From Ascaris suum (taxonomy: Eukaryota; Nematoda; Chromadorea; Rhabditida; Ascarididae): 64,000 nucleotides of DNA. The stretch is from positions 9,410,520 through 9,474,519 of the forward strand of contig CM024176.1 of the NCBI GenBank assembly GCA_013433145.1. Direction: 5' to 3'. The notes under the pieces are model-generated. The model did no database searches and was not told the DNA's origin. It worked only from the letters and a program-made list of their open reading frames with translations. The translations under genes were made by a program, and so were the position numbers. Below are positions 1-41,703 of the stretch, piece after piece; within the stretch, counting starts at the first letter, position 1, and every line of letters begins with the position of its first letter.

Positions 1-210
1 GTTAGTAATGAGCAGAAGTGCAGAATTTCGGTCGAGGATTGTGTGGGCGTTTAGTATTGTAGGTTTCGGTCTGAACTGCTGATTTAACAATAAATGAATA
101 TTCATTAGCGTTTATAGAGCGCTTTCCAACTTGATCAATTTCAAAATGAGCCTTTTTAGCATTTATATTCATAAGGCGTTTAAGTAAGCATGCAAATATC
201 ATTCTATCAG

Positions 211-387
211 ATTCATTTCGAAGCGAATTTTAGAGAAGATATGAAGATAGCATCGGGCACGCTTTCTTTCCGTTATCGTGCGCCATTCGATCAACAACTG
301 ATTCCATTTGGCATTAAGTTACAGGCTGAGAGCAGCACTTCGTACAAACCATATGCGAATGAAGTGGGTGTCAACATCGAGGAGTAA
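211..387 (+). CDS. Possible terminal exon of a gene starting upstream of the window
   Basis: After the acceptor ATTCTATCAG a frame runs 58 codons to TAA, containing MKIASGTLSFRYRAPFDQQL and SSTSYKPYANEVGVNIEE. Local GC is higher than the surroundings and the residue mix is protein-like. No family is recognised and no further exon is visible in the window. Confidence 0.35.
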   Translation: MHFEANFREDMKIASGTLSFRYRAPFDQQLIPFGIKLQAESSTSYKPYANEVGVNIEE

Positions 388-3300
388 TAATATGATGGAA
401 GATAGAGTGATAATGCTGGAAAAGCAACAAAGTCCCTTCGTTGAACATATCCTAAATCTATTCAAATTTAATAGATTTGTTCTTGCAATTTACTACTACA
501 GTTATCAAGTAATGCTTGGTGATTTAGCAGCTTTTAATAAACTTCGGCAAGTTCAGCCATCCTGATCACTTCATTTCTAGCCAACACTTTTTGATAATTT
601 GACGATAAAAAAAACGACGGCTTGAATTTGTGACCATCAATCATGCTCTATCCACATAGTGAATGACAGATGAAATGATAATCCAGATGAACCTTTTCAA
701 TGAGCCAAATTTCATAACAGCCCAGATTTTTCGTAAGTGGTCGACTATGTTGTAATCTGAAATTTTAGTGAATACTCAGGGCATGGTTCAATATCTCACA
801 TCTACCATCTATAGGAAATGCACACATCCATATAGCTTACGTGCCGTTAGTTTAAATCAGCGTTTATTGCACCAGAAAGTCAATTTACCCTAAGTGCAAG
901 TTTTCTATGAGGAAAAGAGGGCGAATAAGTGCCTATTTGCATGGCGAAAGATGAACTATAACCAAAATTTGCATAGGAAAAAAGATGCTCAATAGATTCG
1001 ACGGCATTGTTTACGTTACTCGGCTTCAATAAAATTCTCATTGATGTGCCTTCAATTCGCCTTGTAACGGTTCATGACGGTCGGTGATCAAAGTTCATCA
1101 AGTTCTTCCTTTAATTGAGAACTCATATGAAGGACTCAAGAATCCCACCGGGAAATCGTTAGAAAGCCTCAAAGCTGAGAACGCTGAGAATGCATCAAAT
1201 CTGTTAAGTTTTTAGACGTTTATATGTCGCACATTGAATGCTGCCTTAATAATGGAAAATGTAAAATATTGTCAGTTATTTTCTAGCAATACTCTATTCT
1301 TTCGGCTTTCACATTATAGACCACGCGCATAAGCTGAGTGCATCTTGTGAAGAATGCAGCGATTATTTACAAGTGAGCACAAGGCGAAAGGATAACGTAC
1401 ATGCGTGATATATTCACTAAATATTTAAATATAACAAAAAGTTTTGACAATATTCAAGTATATTTACAGATCAAACAAATACCGAGTAACAGGAGAACAT
1501 GCAAATGTAAGCATGTTTTTTTTTGCGTATGCCACAACATAACGATCAAGGTAACATGCAAATTACACACGGTATTGCATTATACGACAGTTTAAATGAA
1601 GAGTTTGATAACCATTTTTGCAGTGTATATACGAGAAGTTTCGAGTTTATTTCCTCCATAAGATGCTTGATATCGCGATTCCTCCAATATCGTTGCGCAA
1701 ATCATAAGATGCCCTCGGTGATATTTTTAATGGAATGATCGAAGATAAACATACTGATAAGGCGTTCAATGCACCTTGTGTGTGGTCACATGCCCTTGTT
1801 TGCTCAATTGCTGATGTGGAGGAAGTGCCGAAAGTTCGGCCAATATTGGCCAAAACTTCTATCAAACCGTCTAATTTTGGATCAAATAAGGTCATATTCA
1901 ATCTTTTTCAAGACCGAGCTCAAAGAACCGCAGAAAGCACTTATATTCGTCTTATCAACAAAGAGGATTTACTAGAATTATAATAAATGCGTGCCCTACC
2001 AGGATAACTTACTTTTTCGGACGAACTCGGGTTTAATTGTAATGTAACTTTGTAATGTAACTTTTTCTGTAGAATTGTAATTGTAGAATTGTAATGTAAC
2101 TTTTTCGGACGAACAATGGGGAAAGTGAGCTGCACATCTTTAAGCAATAATTGCTAAATGAAGCGTTTGGTGAATTTGATTTTTATGAGCTTTAATAAAT
2201 TCTAACAAAGCAGCATCACGGCGGTACTACGTCTGCGTGTATGTAAGTGTCTGTATGTCTGTTTACTAAGTGATTTAAAGTCGCAAATCACAAAAAAGAT
2301 AGCGTTGACATTTCAAATTTATTAACTATTATTGTAGTTTAAAAGCACTGCAAATTTCACCAATCAGTTCAAAATTTCAAGAACGCAGTTCGCTTACTAT
2401 GAGGACAGTTCGATATTGATTAAAGCGGAAATGTTTTGCTGGACGATTTATGCATTTGAATAGTTTTATAGGCGAGCGTATTACTGAATTTTTGTCAATA
2501 CATATATGACCCGATTGGACTGATAAGCTAAAGACAGACGCACGTATCATGCGAATCCTTGCTACCCTTTGAATGAAATTTTTGATTGTAGTCATATTAT
2601 GTCAATATCTGTACCAATGTTTTCCTCGCCAGAGAAGAAACCTTCATTCCGTTCACTGTTGTACATGTTTGATTGCGTTCATTATTTGTCCTAGCAATTC
2701 ATCATTGTTTGCTCATCGATGCGTTTAAGATGCACTATCAAACGTGGCAATGTAACAACGATGCCTATGAATAATTCTGCACTCAAAGTACAACGCTTTG
2801 TCATAACTCAATAAACAAAAGTTTGGACTCTGCGTGAAGAAGGCTTTCTGAATATCGAAGGAATGGCATTTGCCATATGACATGGTCGTTGCAGCTGTAT
2901 GCCAAAGAGGGCGGTTCTTTTCTCTTATTTGTCTTGTCCTCGTTCCATCCTCTTCCCTCTCTTTCATCCTCTTCACTGACACTTCTCCGTCCTCCTTCGT
3001 TTCTCGGTTCCAGTGCCTCCTGGTCCATGGTATGAAATTATGGCTTGCCATATACCAATAACAGTGGCAAACAAATACATCGCCAGTGATAAGAGGAAGC
3101 TATAATATAAAGTGCATGTCATACAAATTATCTGGAGAGCGAAAAGCCTGAAATATGATTAACGCTGTCGGGGCAGGAAGCAATAACGTTGTCGTGCCGA
3201 AAACGGACATTTTCTCCCTGAAAACCTGCAAATGCCACTTCAAGTTCGACCCAAAATGTAGGCCGTGGTTCATGTTGCCATTCAGCTCTCCAAGAAAATG

Positions 3301-4211
3301 GTAGAAATCACACCAGAGGACCCGGAGTTCGGGAATTTCCACATTTCAGGAAGACTAGTGATTTCATCTGTGAGTTCCTGGCTTCTCAGGCCTCTTTTTT
3401 TCTAAGTCAGGATTCGAGTAGCGCTCGATCTTCAGGGTCCTGAATGCCAGCAGTGGACGAAAGCGAAAACGAATGATGACAGCATGCCTATGTATGATTC
3501 AAGGAGTAAAAAAAAACTTAACATTTGCACATATAAGCGGCTTGTCAAACTGATAAGCCGCAAGTGGAACTTGTCTATTGGCCATCATTGCATCCTTCTT
3601 TGTGAGCAAAGAATAAATTCACATCATTCCAAACTTTAATTGTTCTTCATGAGCGACTTCAAAATTGACAACATAACCGAAAGCGCCATTTTAAGGCTTT
3701 ATTGCGCTCCATGCTTACACCTACTTTTATCACCAACCTTTAACAACTTATCTACCTCTTGCTTTATTAGTCGATTTCATCCTAACATTCTACGTTATGC
3801 CGTAGCAGTATAGTTAGAACGGAAGGTGAATATTTCCTTAGAGATTTGTTTTGTTAATCGTTCATTCATCATTTCATTAAAGAAAACATTGTTGATGCTT
3901 TTATAAGGCTTATTTTGCTAGATCATACTTCATAATTTTCCTCGCCATGAAACGTTAACACAAAACAGTCATATATGCGGGTAGGAATATTCTTTAAGGA
4001 CTATGCAAATCATCATAGATAAGGATTGATTTGACTTTTTATTATATCTTTAAGTGCTAACAACTGTTGTAGAAATGAATCATTTAATCGAACATACATC
4101 ACTTTCAATTGTATCCGTGGCAGATTAGTTAATAAATTATGTTTCTGAGGTAAATAACCGAACAAGAATGGATCTTTTACTGTCAATAATAACTCATGGA
4201 AATTTCATCGG
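388..4211. other. Region without a supported gene
   Basis: No exon with matching splice phase was found. Around 1650-1980 both strands hold protein-like frames of 80-85 codons, so coding strand and status are undecided. A duplicated 'TAATGTAACTTTTTC' pattern lies at 2004-2117. A pyrimidine-rich stretch lies at 2917-3005. A plus-strand frame near 3170-3305 (KTCKCHFKFDPKCRPW) competes with an equally open minus-strand frame. Confidence 0.5.
2004..2117 (+). repeat. Short local tandem duplication
   Basis: The words TTTTTCGGACGAAC and TGTAATGTAACTTT recur two to three times in about 110 bp, showing a local duplication with small internal changes. No coding frame runs across it. Confidence 0.6.
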
Positions 4212-4229
4212 TTCCTCAGAATGTTTTAG
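4212..4229 (+). promoter_or_regulatory. Possible trans-splice acceptor and three-codon upstream ORF before the protease start
   Basis: TTCCTCAG at 4212-4219 resembles a nematode 3' splice site and lies 13 bases before the protease ATG, where a spliced leader could be joined. Between them is ATG TTT TAG (4221-4229), which would form a minimal upstream ORF in the leader. The site is visible; its use is inferred. Confidence 0.35.
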
Positions 4230-4232
4230 TTA

Positions 4233-13196
<8,964 letters not shown>

Positions 13197-16100
13197 CATC
13201 GCTAAGTGGTACAGCACGAAAGATCTTCGCATTTAAGCATTGCTGTTATTTGTGCTTGTGTCAGTTGCCAAATGATCTATTAATATAACATATTTTAGTT
13301 TATTCGCTGTGGATTCGAGGCAGTTATTAAAGGAATAAGTTAGGAGAACTTATTCCTTTGCTTATATAACAGTTTTTATGGATTTCTTTTTGTATTTATA
13401 GCAATTATTACTACTCCTGGTCTATTTTTAGCACCAGAGATGGCACCAAACCATACTTGTTGCAAAGAAATGTGCAGTGGCGCAAGTTCATGAAGTGATC
13501 AAGAATTGCGAGGTTTTGTGGTTCTGAGGAAAGGCAGGCAAGGAAAACAACCTGCCCAGAAACCGCAACAGCAGTCTCAAAGTCGTCAGGCCATTTTTCT
13601 TCCGTTCAATATGTTTGTTTTGCCAGTGCATCCCAACATCATTTGCACGGGTCGTGCAGATTTTGGGCAACAGTTTTTTGATTAGTCAGCTTCTGTTTTG
13701 GCTGTTAAAGTCAGCACAGCTTCTGTTTTATCTGCAGAAGTCATCAAAGGGGGGGGGGGGAACTTTTTGCGACCTCCGGATGATCGTTACAAGGTCGAAA
13801 AGGAGCAAATCTTTTACTTTTTGTACGACCTGAAGTTGATTACCTACACTTCGGATCTTTAAATCCTTTTTCCTTTTATATGACGAGTGATTATTCTCAC
13901 GATGCAATTCTTTGTTAGAGTTGATGTCTGCTACAGCTTCTGAATTCATAACGCTTCCAACGATCATTTTGTTGTAAAGATTTTGTTAATATCAACGTGC
14001 GATGTGACATAAAATTTAGTTCATTAGCTGCGGATATGAATGGGACTGTCCGATATTCGATAAAGTGTTGTGCTCTTCTCTGCTATACCTCTATCACATT
14101 CGAGAATTGATGAAAAGCCCCCCACCTTCATTAAACTAACAGATAGATTGCCGAATGAGTTAAGCTTGAGAGAAAATTAATATGATTCCACTACCTTTGT
14201 TGGAATTGGTGGGCAGGGCGGAATATCATCAGTTATGCAATCTAATCACCACTGCAGCCACATATCTCGCATTGCATTCCAGTTGTTATCACTTCAGGGC
14301 ACTTTTAGAAAACTGTCCTATTCAGCCTGGTTCAAGCTTCATAGGCTTATAAGAGAGTCTATCTGTTATGTGGGATTTAACGGCATGTCCATAATAACCA
14401 AATCATTAAGCGCACTGCTGAGCATACGGGTACAGACATCTGAAATTCGCTCAACGCCAGTAGATTCTGTCTGGTAGTCCTCCTGATTGCGAGAGGGAGA
14501 AATGAAACGGTTGTTTAAGATAGCTGTTATCTTCGTTTTTTGATCGCTACCTATATTTCAATTGTTGCGGTAGTGTAGAGCGATTTCCGAAAATATCGTA
14601 ATGGCAGAAAAATTTCTTCAAATTCAATCGTTGTGTTTGATTTAAAAACTTTCAACAGTCGGAAAAGATTGAAAGCGGAAAGAATTGCTCATTTCTCCGA
14701 TTTCATAATAATAAGCCAAAATGCATCATTTCTATATTTGCAATCCATACTTTGTATTCTTCTATTATTTTTCCAAACGGTTAACTCTCTTTCTCTCTCT
14801 CATGCAAATGAGCACAGGTAACATCCATATGAATCATCAACCCATTGTAACAGCAACTGAGGAAAAGCTCTTGAGTAATGGTGAATATTCACAGAAAGGC
14901 GGTTTGATCTCAGATATAGGAATTCACAGATTTTAATTGAAAGCTTTTTATTATGCAATCATCGAATGGCAAATGGAAACCATTTGAACAAGAAAAAAAA
15001 AAGAGTTCAGCAAAAAAATTTAGAAGAAATGAGTTGCTGCACGATTGCATAGCATTAAGATGCGTAAGAACTCAAATCGTAATCAATTAGATTGAAATTT
15101 TCATTACATTTATGCAATCAAAATGAATCAATTGCAAAAGGAAAAACATGGAATGTGATGTGGAAAATTGTAATCAGCAGCCTTTCTCATACGCTTATAA
15201 AGGGGGAAAGAATTGATTTTTGAGCTCAAAAAAAAACCCCATCGTACTTAATTGCGAGGGAAAGTTTTTTTTTTAAATCTGATCAAGCCTACTTAAGCCT
15301 GTCTGAGGCAATTTTTCTTTTCATTCGACAGGTGATATATGAGAATTAATTTCCTTTTCTATATGTTAATACTTTTGTTTAAAAGCATCTGGTAGATATC
15401 AATACTTCTAAGTAAATAATAAATTTTCTCCCATGATTCTCGCAGAAAGCAACAGTCGTTTACATTCGAAGCTCACGAGCACCATAACGGTTAGTGATTC
15501 AACAAGACAGTATTAAGCGATTGTATCACAGCGTGTGATCGAACGCCGCGTTTGCATTGCAGCAATGGCACGAGATACTAACGGAGAGCATTGTGATGAC
15601 GTAGGGCTAAAACTTCCTGGGCTAGTAGTATGAGATGAGGGATCGAGATGAGTCCGATCCCTTCCTTCGAAGCTCTCCCCACCGTTCTCGGCCAGTCTGA
15701 AAAAGAAGGAAATCATCTGCAAAGCATCAGTGAATACTGATTCGAGCGACTATGACGCACTTGTAATTGAGTGATATAGATGGCTGATTTATATTGAAGA
15801 CCTTTTACGATCATATGAAATGATTTCCGCTCTTTTAAATGACGTCATGGATACGATAAACGAAAACGTCATGGACACGAACCTTTAGAAATAATTCTTT
15901 CAACTTCAAAATTCATCCACATAACTCGCTTGAATTTCAGAGAAATTTTTGCAAATTCTATTGCTGAATAATATTGCAAAAGAGCTCAAGAGTGGAGTTG
16001 AGGACGACAGCGCGAAGTGGACAAGAAAGAGTAGAAGCGATAAATATAACAGTACTTCAAAAAGACAAATTTCAAGAATATTTACATACAGTCAGCAATA

Positions 16101-16826
16101 ACCTCTTACTTCTATTTTAAACTTTTAGCAATTCATTCAAATTACTACTTAGGAATATTGGAGTGATTGCTAGTGCAGAAGTAATAAATCGTAATTTACA
16201 GTCAAGAAAAAGCAGAGAAACACAACGATTAAGCAGCGACAACACAATATGCGATTCGGCATTTCGCTTATTCGATCGAGAGATTTCACAAGTTATCCGG
16301 ATAAGTTCTTCATATTTAGATTGATCCAATCATCTATGCAAATTTTTTTTTTTACCAGAGGTTCACTTTTTTTTTCTTCATTAGACCACTATTGAATCGA
16401 ACTGAGATTGGTGTAAAATGAAAATTAGTTTAGCGTAGAATGCATATAAATTTCAAATACGTTTTTCGATGTCTGCAGGTAATCGTGAAATGTTAGTACT
16501 GGAATAAGTCTATAACTTGCATTGCTCTTTCCTCCTGATTTCGAAAATGTGGTTTTGAAGGCTTCAAGTTGAAACTAGCGAGCAAACAGACAGACACATA
16601 GGCATAATAACGGTATGTTGCAATATAATACAGGATGGCCGATAAGTGGTGATGTATTGCTTGTGGAGATCTAACTTTGCAAGTTTCAAATCTTCCCGGA
16701 CAATTTTAGAAAATTTCATCTGAGACACTCATAGTAATTGATCATTACAATTGACACTGATCAACACAGTTCCATTTGAGCACTATGTAGCTCATTGCGC
16801 TTTTCCACACTTTTTGGCACTCCGTC
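13197..16826. other. Intergenic region between convergent genes
   Basis: The protease stop (13196) and the receptor stop (16827) face each other across 3.6 kb. The protease 3' UTR probably lies in the first few hundred bases, but no canonical AATAAA is obvious. A G12 tract lies at 13749-13760. A plus-strand frame after the acceptor GTTTGCATTGCAG near 15564 (MARDTNGEHCDDVGLKLPGL, then stop) is protein-like but isolated. Confidence 0.6.
13749..13760 (+). repeat. G12 homopolymer
   Basis: Twelve consecutive G in AT-rich intergenic DNA; one of eight such tracts in the window. Confidence 0.95.
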
Positions 16827-37795
<20,969 letters not shown>

Positions 37796-38052
37796 TTTCG
37801 CATTCTGAAGCTCATTTGGACCGTTTATTAATACGTATAGGATCGTCTGCGGATAGAACAATGAAATCAAACATGAAGTGAACTCATCGAATCAATGAGA
37901 AGATTGAATAACGCAATACAAATTGTCATTCAATGCACATGATCAAATAGAACTTTAGAAAGCCCGTCATTTTGCTATATCAGCTAATTTTTTTCACGCG
38001 CAGGTGACCGTTGATGCTCATTGGACTGGAGACTCCGGAGCTTCATCTTTAG

Positions 38053-38202
38053 AAGATTTATGAAGATGGCGTCCTGCTTGACGAGAATATTTATATTCGA
38101 GGGATTGGTAGAGATAACAGGCGAATTTCCATCGAACAGATGAAGGTATCAGATTCCATCGTGGCAGATTCGTTCACACAAAAAAATGAACTCATCAGAT
38201 AA
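38053..38202 (+). CDS. Possible terminal exon upstream of the GPCR, opposite strand
   Basis: The acceptor CATCTTTAG is followed by 49 codons to TAA with the protein-like run DGVLLDENIYIRGIGRDNRR. A stronger acceptor at 38001-38003 opens a different frame (VTVDAHWTGDSG) that stops at 38063, so the two may be halves of one frameshifted exon. Confidence 0.25.
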   Translation, partial: KIYEDGVLLDENIYIRGIGRDNRRISIEQMKVSDSIVADSFTQKNELIR

Positions 38203-38419
38203 AAAAACTGTTGAACTTTCGTGCACACAATCACATTTATGAACGGTAAAAGATTAGAAACAAGCAAAAGTCTAACAAGAAATTATAAATGTAAGTAATG
38301 TTATTCAGTGCAACAAGAGTCTCGCTTTCGTTATCGATCTAAGTGTGAAATTCTTCTGCCACGAAGTAACTACCGGGCTGGGTGCATAATCTTGGGTAAA
38401 TAAGCGTAGAATTCCCATT

Positions 38420-38545
38420 AAACTTTCTTCAGATTTGGGGAAAAATCCTAGAGTTTTCATAAAAATTTCCTCAGATTTGGTAAAGAATCCTAGAATGAAT
38501 TTCAGTTACAATTTCCTCAGACTGAGGAAAGAATTTTTATCGTAC
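38420..38545 (+). repeat. Three imperfect copies of a CCTCAGATTTGG word
   Basis: CTTCAGATTTGGGGAAAAATCC, CCTCAGATTTGGTAAAGAATCC and CCTCAGACTGAGGAAAGAA occur at about 45-50 bp spacing, each followed by AAT(C) and a T/A-rich spacer. This is a small degenerate tandem array. Confidence 0.5.
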
Positions 38546-39196
38546 AGTTATGGGAAAATATAAAGAAGTATGAAATATTCGATGCATTCAACGGCGTATT
38601 TTTCAACGAATCGGCAATTTGATGGTGCATCTTGCTGTAGTCTCTTCCATCGGTTACGACATTACATGAAAGTACGGCGAGTGCAACGAATGAAACAACG
38701 CAACGAATCAAATAACACATGAAAAAACCCTAAGAGCAATCATTCCAACCGTTTTAAATTTATAGTTCATCAGTAGCAAGACGAAGCAAAAAAAGGTAAT
38801 GAAAAGCACCATTTTTACCTCCCTTCATCACATTTTAGTAATGATCAATTCCTGTGGAGGGAGAGAGTAATGATACTGCTGCTGTTAGAATTCGGAACAG
38901 AATTAGTAGAAGCATATGTTACCGAGCAGTGTGCCGTCCATACCCTCCTTCTGCCTCTCTTTGCAAATTTGGAATAAATCCACGCTCTTCCTTTTAGCTT
39001 GAAATCAACGCTAATTTTGGATGAGCTGATTTTTGAAAAAAAAGAAGGAAACGATACGATCAATCATCCGCCAATTCATTCACTCTTCCACACAAAAAGA
39101 CAACTTCGCTTGTGGCACATGATGTTGCAAATCGCACGAAAGCGCACAGTCGCTGGACAAAATATTGCTTTTATTTGTGGTAACTGTTCCCCCCTT

Positions 39197-39209
39197 CCCC
39201 CCCCCCCCC
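39197..39209 (+). repeat. C13 homopolymer
   Basis: Thirteen C preceded by CCCCCCTT, within a coding-like but undecided segment. Confidence 0.95.
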
Positions 39210-39227
39210 TGCTCTCACTCCCTTCAC

Positions 39228-39480
39228 TTGACGCCTCCATCAGTAGCAGGCAGCACAGTGTCAATTGTGGCCTTTAGCAGACATTCTACGTCTTCCAGAA
39301 ATTCATGGGAAATTGAGAATTCCTGTAGTCCTGCATCTCGCATCATCCTAGTTCGCCGATTACCGTTCATACTACACAACATCAGAAAATTACGTTTTCA
39401 GGGTGTTTTTATGACACACTATCCGAATACCGTACAACCTGGACCAAACACCCTCTTCAGTAGTTCTTGTTTCGCGTCCA
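39228..39480. other. Coding-like segment open on both strands
   Basis: On the plus strand TTTTCAG and A|GTAAGT bound a 79-bp stretch (39402-39480) open in one frame (MTHYPNTVQPGPNTLF). On the minus strand a frame from ATG at 39375 to TGA at 39228 reads RMMRDAGLQEFSISHEFLED. Only one strand is likely real; this cannot be decided from sequence alone. Confidence 0.3.
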
Positions 39481-41557
39481 GTAAGTTCACTTAAAACTTC
39501 CTCGAGAAAAGAACATTTGCACTCAACCTCTATTCTAATTTAACGTAACCGTTTTTTTGCGTGATACTAGTGATACTGAGCTAACGGCATAGAATCTTTG
39601 ACCAAAGAGGTTGTATGCCGTTGCCGATCCGCGTCGTTTTTTTCAAAATTGAATAAATTATGGGGCACCTGCGATAATAAGTTCAGTCAAGGCAACCGTT
39701 TTTTTTTAACGTTTTAAACGTCGCATGTCCTGGGAAGATTTCTCAACGTTTCAGTCGATCTCCACTCGACGGACTCATGAATGAAGCCACTAAACGTCGC
39801 AGCATTCGGATCAAATCTATCAGCGTATCAAATTGAAGCCAATTATTGCATCGATCATTGTGTTTCATCAGCGACGATCTACGCACATATAAATGTGAAG
39901 TTGAAATAATATAGCGAAATATTGCTCATAGGTTTTCTTTTTATTTACTGTGTGAATAAAATGAAAGCAATTCGATATATCGTTATACTGCATGTGAATA
40001 AATTGACGTGATATTTTGAAATATATTAGAGCACTGGTAAAGCAAAAAGGAGGCTCTCAAATGAACTAAACTAACAATAGGATTCTAGTTGATAGCTTAA
40101 ATTCTCATTGTCGAATTTCATCGCTCTATAGCTCATGTGATTTTTTAGTTAGAACTATCGGTTTATACTGAGAGATAGTTCCACAAATTGAAAATAAATG
40201 CTAATTTTTCGAAATTTTAGTACCATTGTATCCTTTCAGAACAGGTCAATTAACTGAAACCTTGATTTCGAAAGCTAACATAAGGCATTTGTTATATCAA
40301 TTACATTCCAGAACCTCAGGCTCAATAGCTGCCATACACAGACAAACGGATCGAAATGCACGTATGAAAATTTGTGCGCCAGTCCAGATTTATGTAATGA
40401 TGCACTTTGTAAACGAGATTTGTAAAAGCACGTGACGAGTAAGTGATTTGCATGCAGCACAGCGGTAAGTACTTAAGACTAGTAAAGAAATAAAGACTGG
40501 AATAATGATGATCTCTAGATTAAGCAGCCTCATGCTGAAACATTGTCGTCATTTCTTGACGTATTCAGTTGTAAGTTTAATCAGATTAGCGTACGAGCAA
40601 ACAAGAGTCTAGCGAAAAAGTTTTTACTACTATACGTTGGAGAAAATTCCACAGTTAAGTTATAGCTTTGAAGGAAGAACTTCTTTCGTCCAATCTAGCT
40701 CCGAACCCTTTATATGTCACCTAAACAATGGTCAACAAGAATTTGCACCTATTAGCGATAAACGCTGCAGAATATGTTTCGCAATTTCATTCATTTGTGC
40801 CCGCCTACGGTTCCTGTTTCATTTATAGGAGGGATTTATTACACGTTCTTTCCATTAGTTATTGCTTTATATGCAAATACGGTAGGAAAAAGGAAGCACT
40901 TCGGCTTATCTATTTAGCATCGATGCAAGAATCATTGGAAACAAATGATGATTGCTGACGAATTTCAAATTTTTTAAGCTCACCTCACATGTGCATAAAA
41001 TTCTGCCATCCTCCATTCATCTCAATTCTAAAATTTTTTCAAGAACGTTTCTTTTTCAATTTCGTTTGTGTCGGGTTTCTTCTCGCCCATAATGCGTCAG
41101 GTAAATTACGAAATATGTAGTTCAATAAGAAAGAAGTCCTATAAATGTGGCTTTCTTTAATCCTCAAGAAATTTAAGTCAAAAATCAACTCATAGTCGCA
41201 ATCTCGCTAAGCACTCTCGCAAAATTCGAACGTTTCCTATGATGTTTAGTTCTATTCGTTAATAAATTTAAAATATATAGACGATTCATGTTCAAAATGT
41301 GTTTATAAGAGAGCGATAAATTTCGAATCCAAGAAGACAGTATTTGCGATGATAATGTATCAATGTATGAAATTCTAAAGGAATTGTTTAAGATTTTATG
41401 AGTGAGTTTACTATGAACCTATTGATAACCTCCAACGATCAAGTTTACGGATCTCTTTCAATCGACAAGTGGCACCAAAAATTCAAGTCATCATGAAGTG
41501 GAATAAATTATGATGGATAAATCTATGGCGCATAAAAGTGCGCATATCTATGAACAG

Positions 41558-41703
41558 CTTTAAATGGCATATACTATTTTATTGATTTGCTAAATTTTAT
41601 CTTTGATATTCTTGCCACCGTTCCAATCTCGATCCTTGAGCTGAGGCCGAATCTCGGCCTTTATTTCTCATGCCTCTCTACGCTCAATCGAATCAGAAGA
41701 TTC
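41558..41703 (+). CDS. Exon resembling S3-S4 of a cyclic-nucleotide-gated channel
   Basis: Forty-eight codons between an AG at 41556-41557 and GTATGG. FIDLLNFIFDILATVPISIL matches the S3 pattern 'F-x-(F/L)-D-(I/L)-L-(A/S)-x-(I/V)-P' of CNG/HCN channels, and LSTLNRIRRF matches the start of S4 ('R-L-N-R-(I/L)-x-R-F'). The acceptor has a poor pyrimidine tract. No S1-S2, pore (GE-P) or cyclic-nucleotide-binding exon was found on either side, so this is either one exon of a gene with very long introns or an isolated fragment. Confidence 0.4.

Noticed and set aside
2725..3051. Minus-strand 108-codon frame rich in Arg/Glu
   Set aside because: Generated by a pyrimidine-rich low-complexity stretch; no splice or family support.
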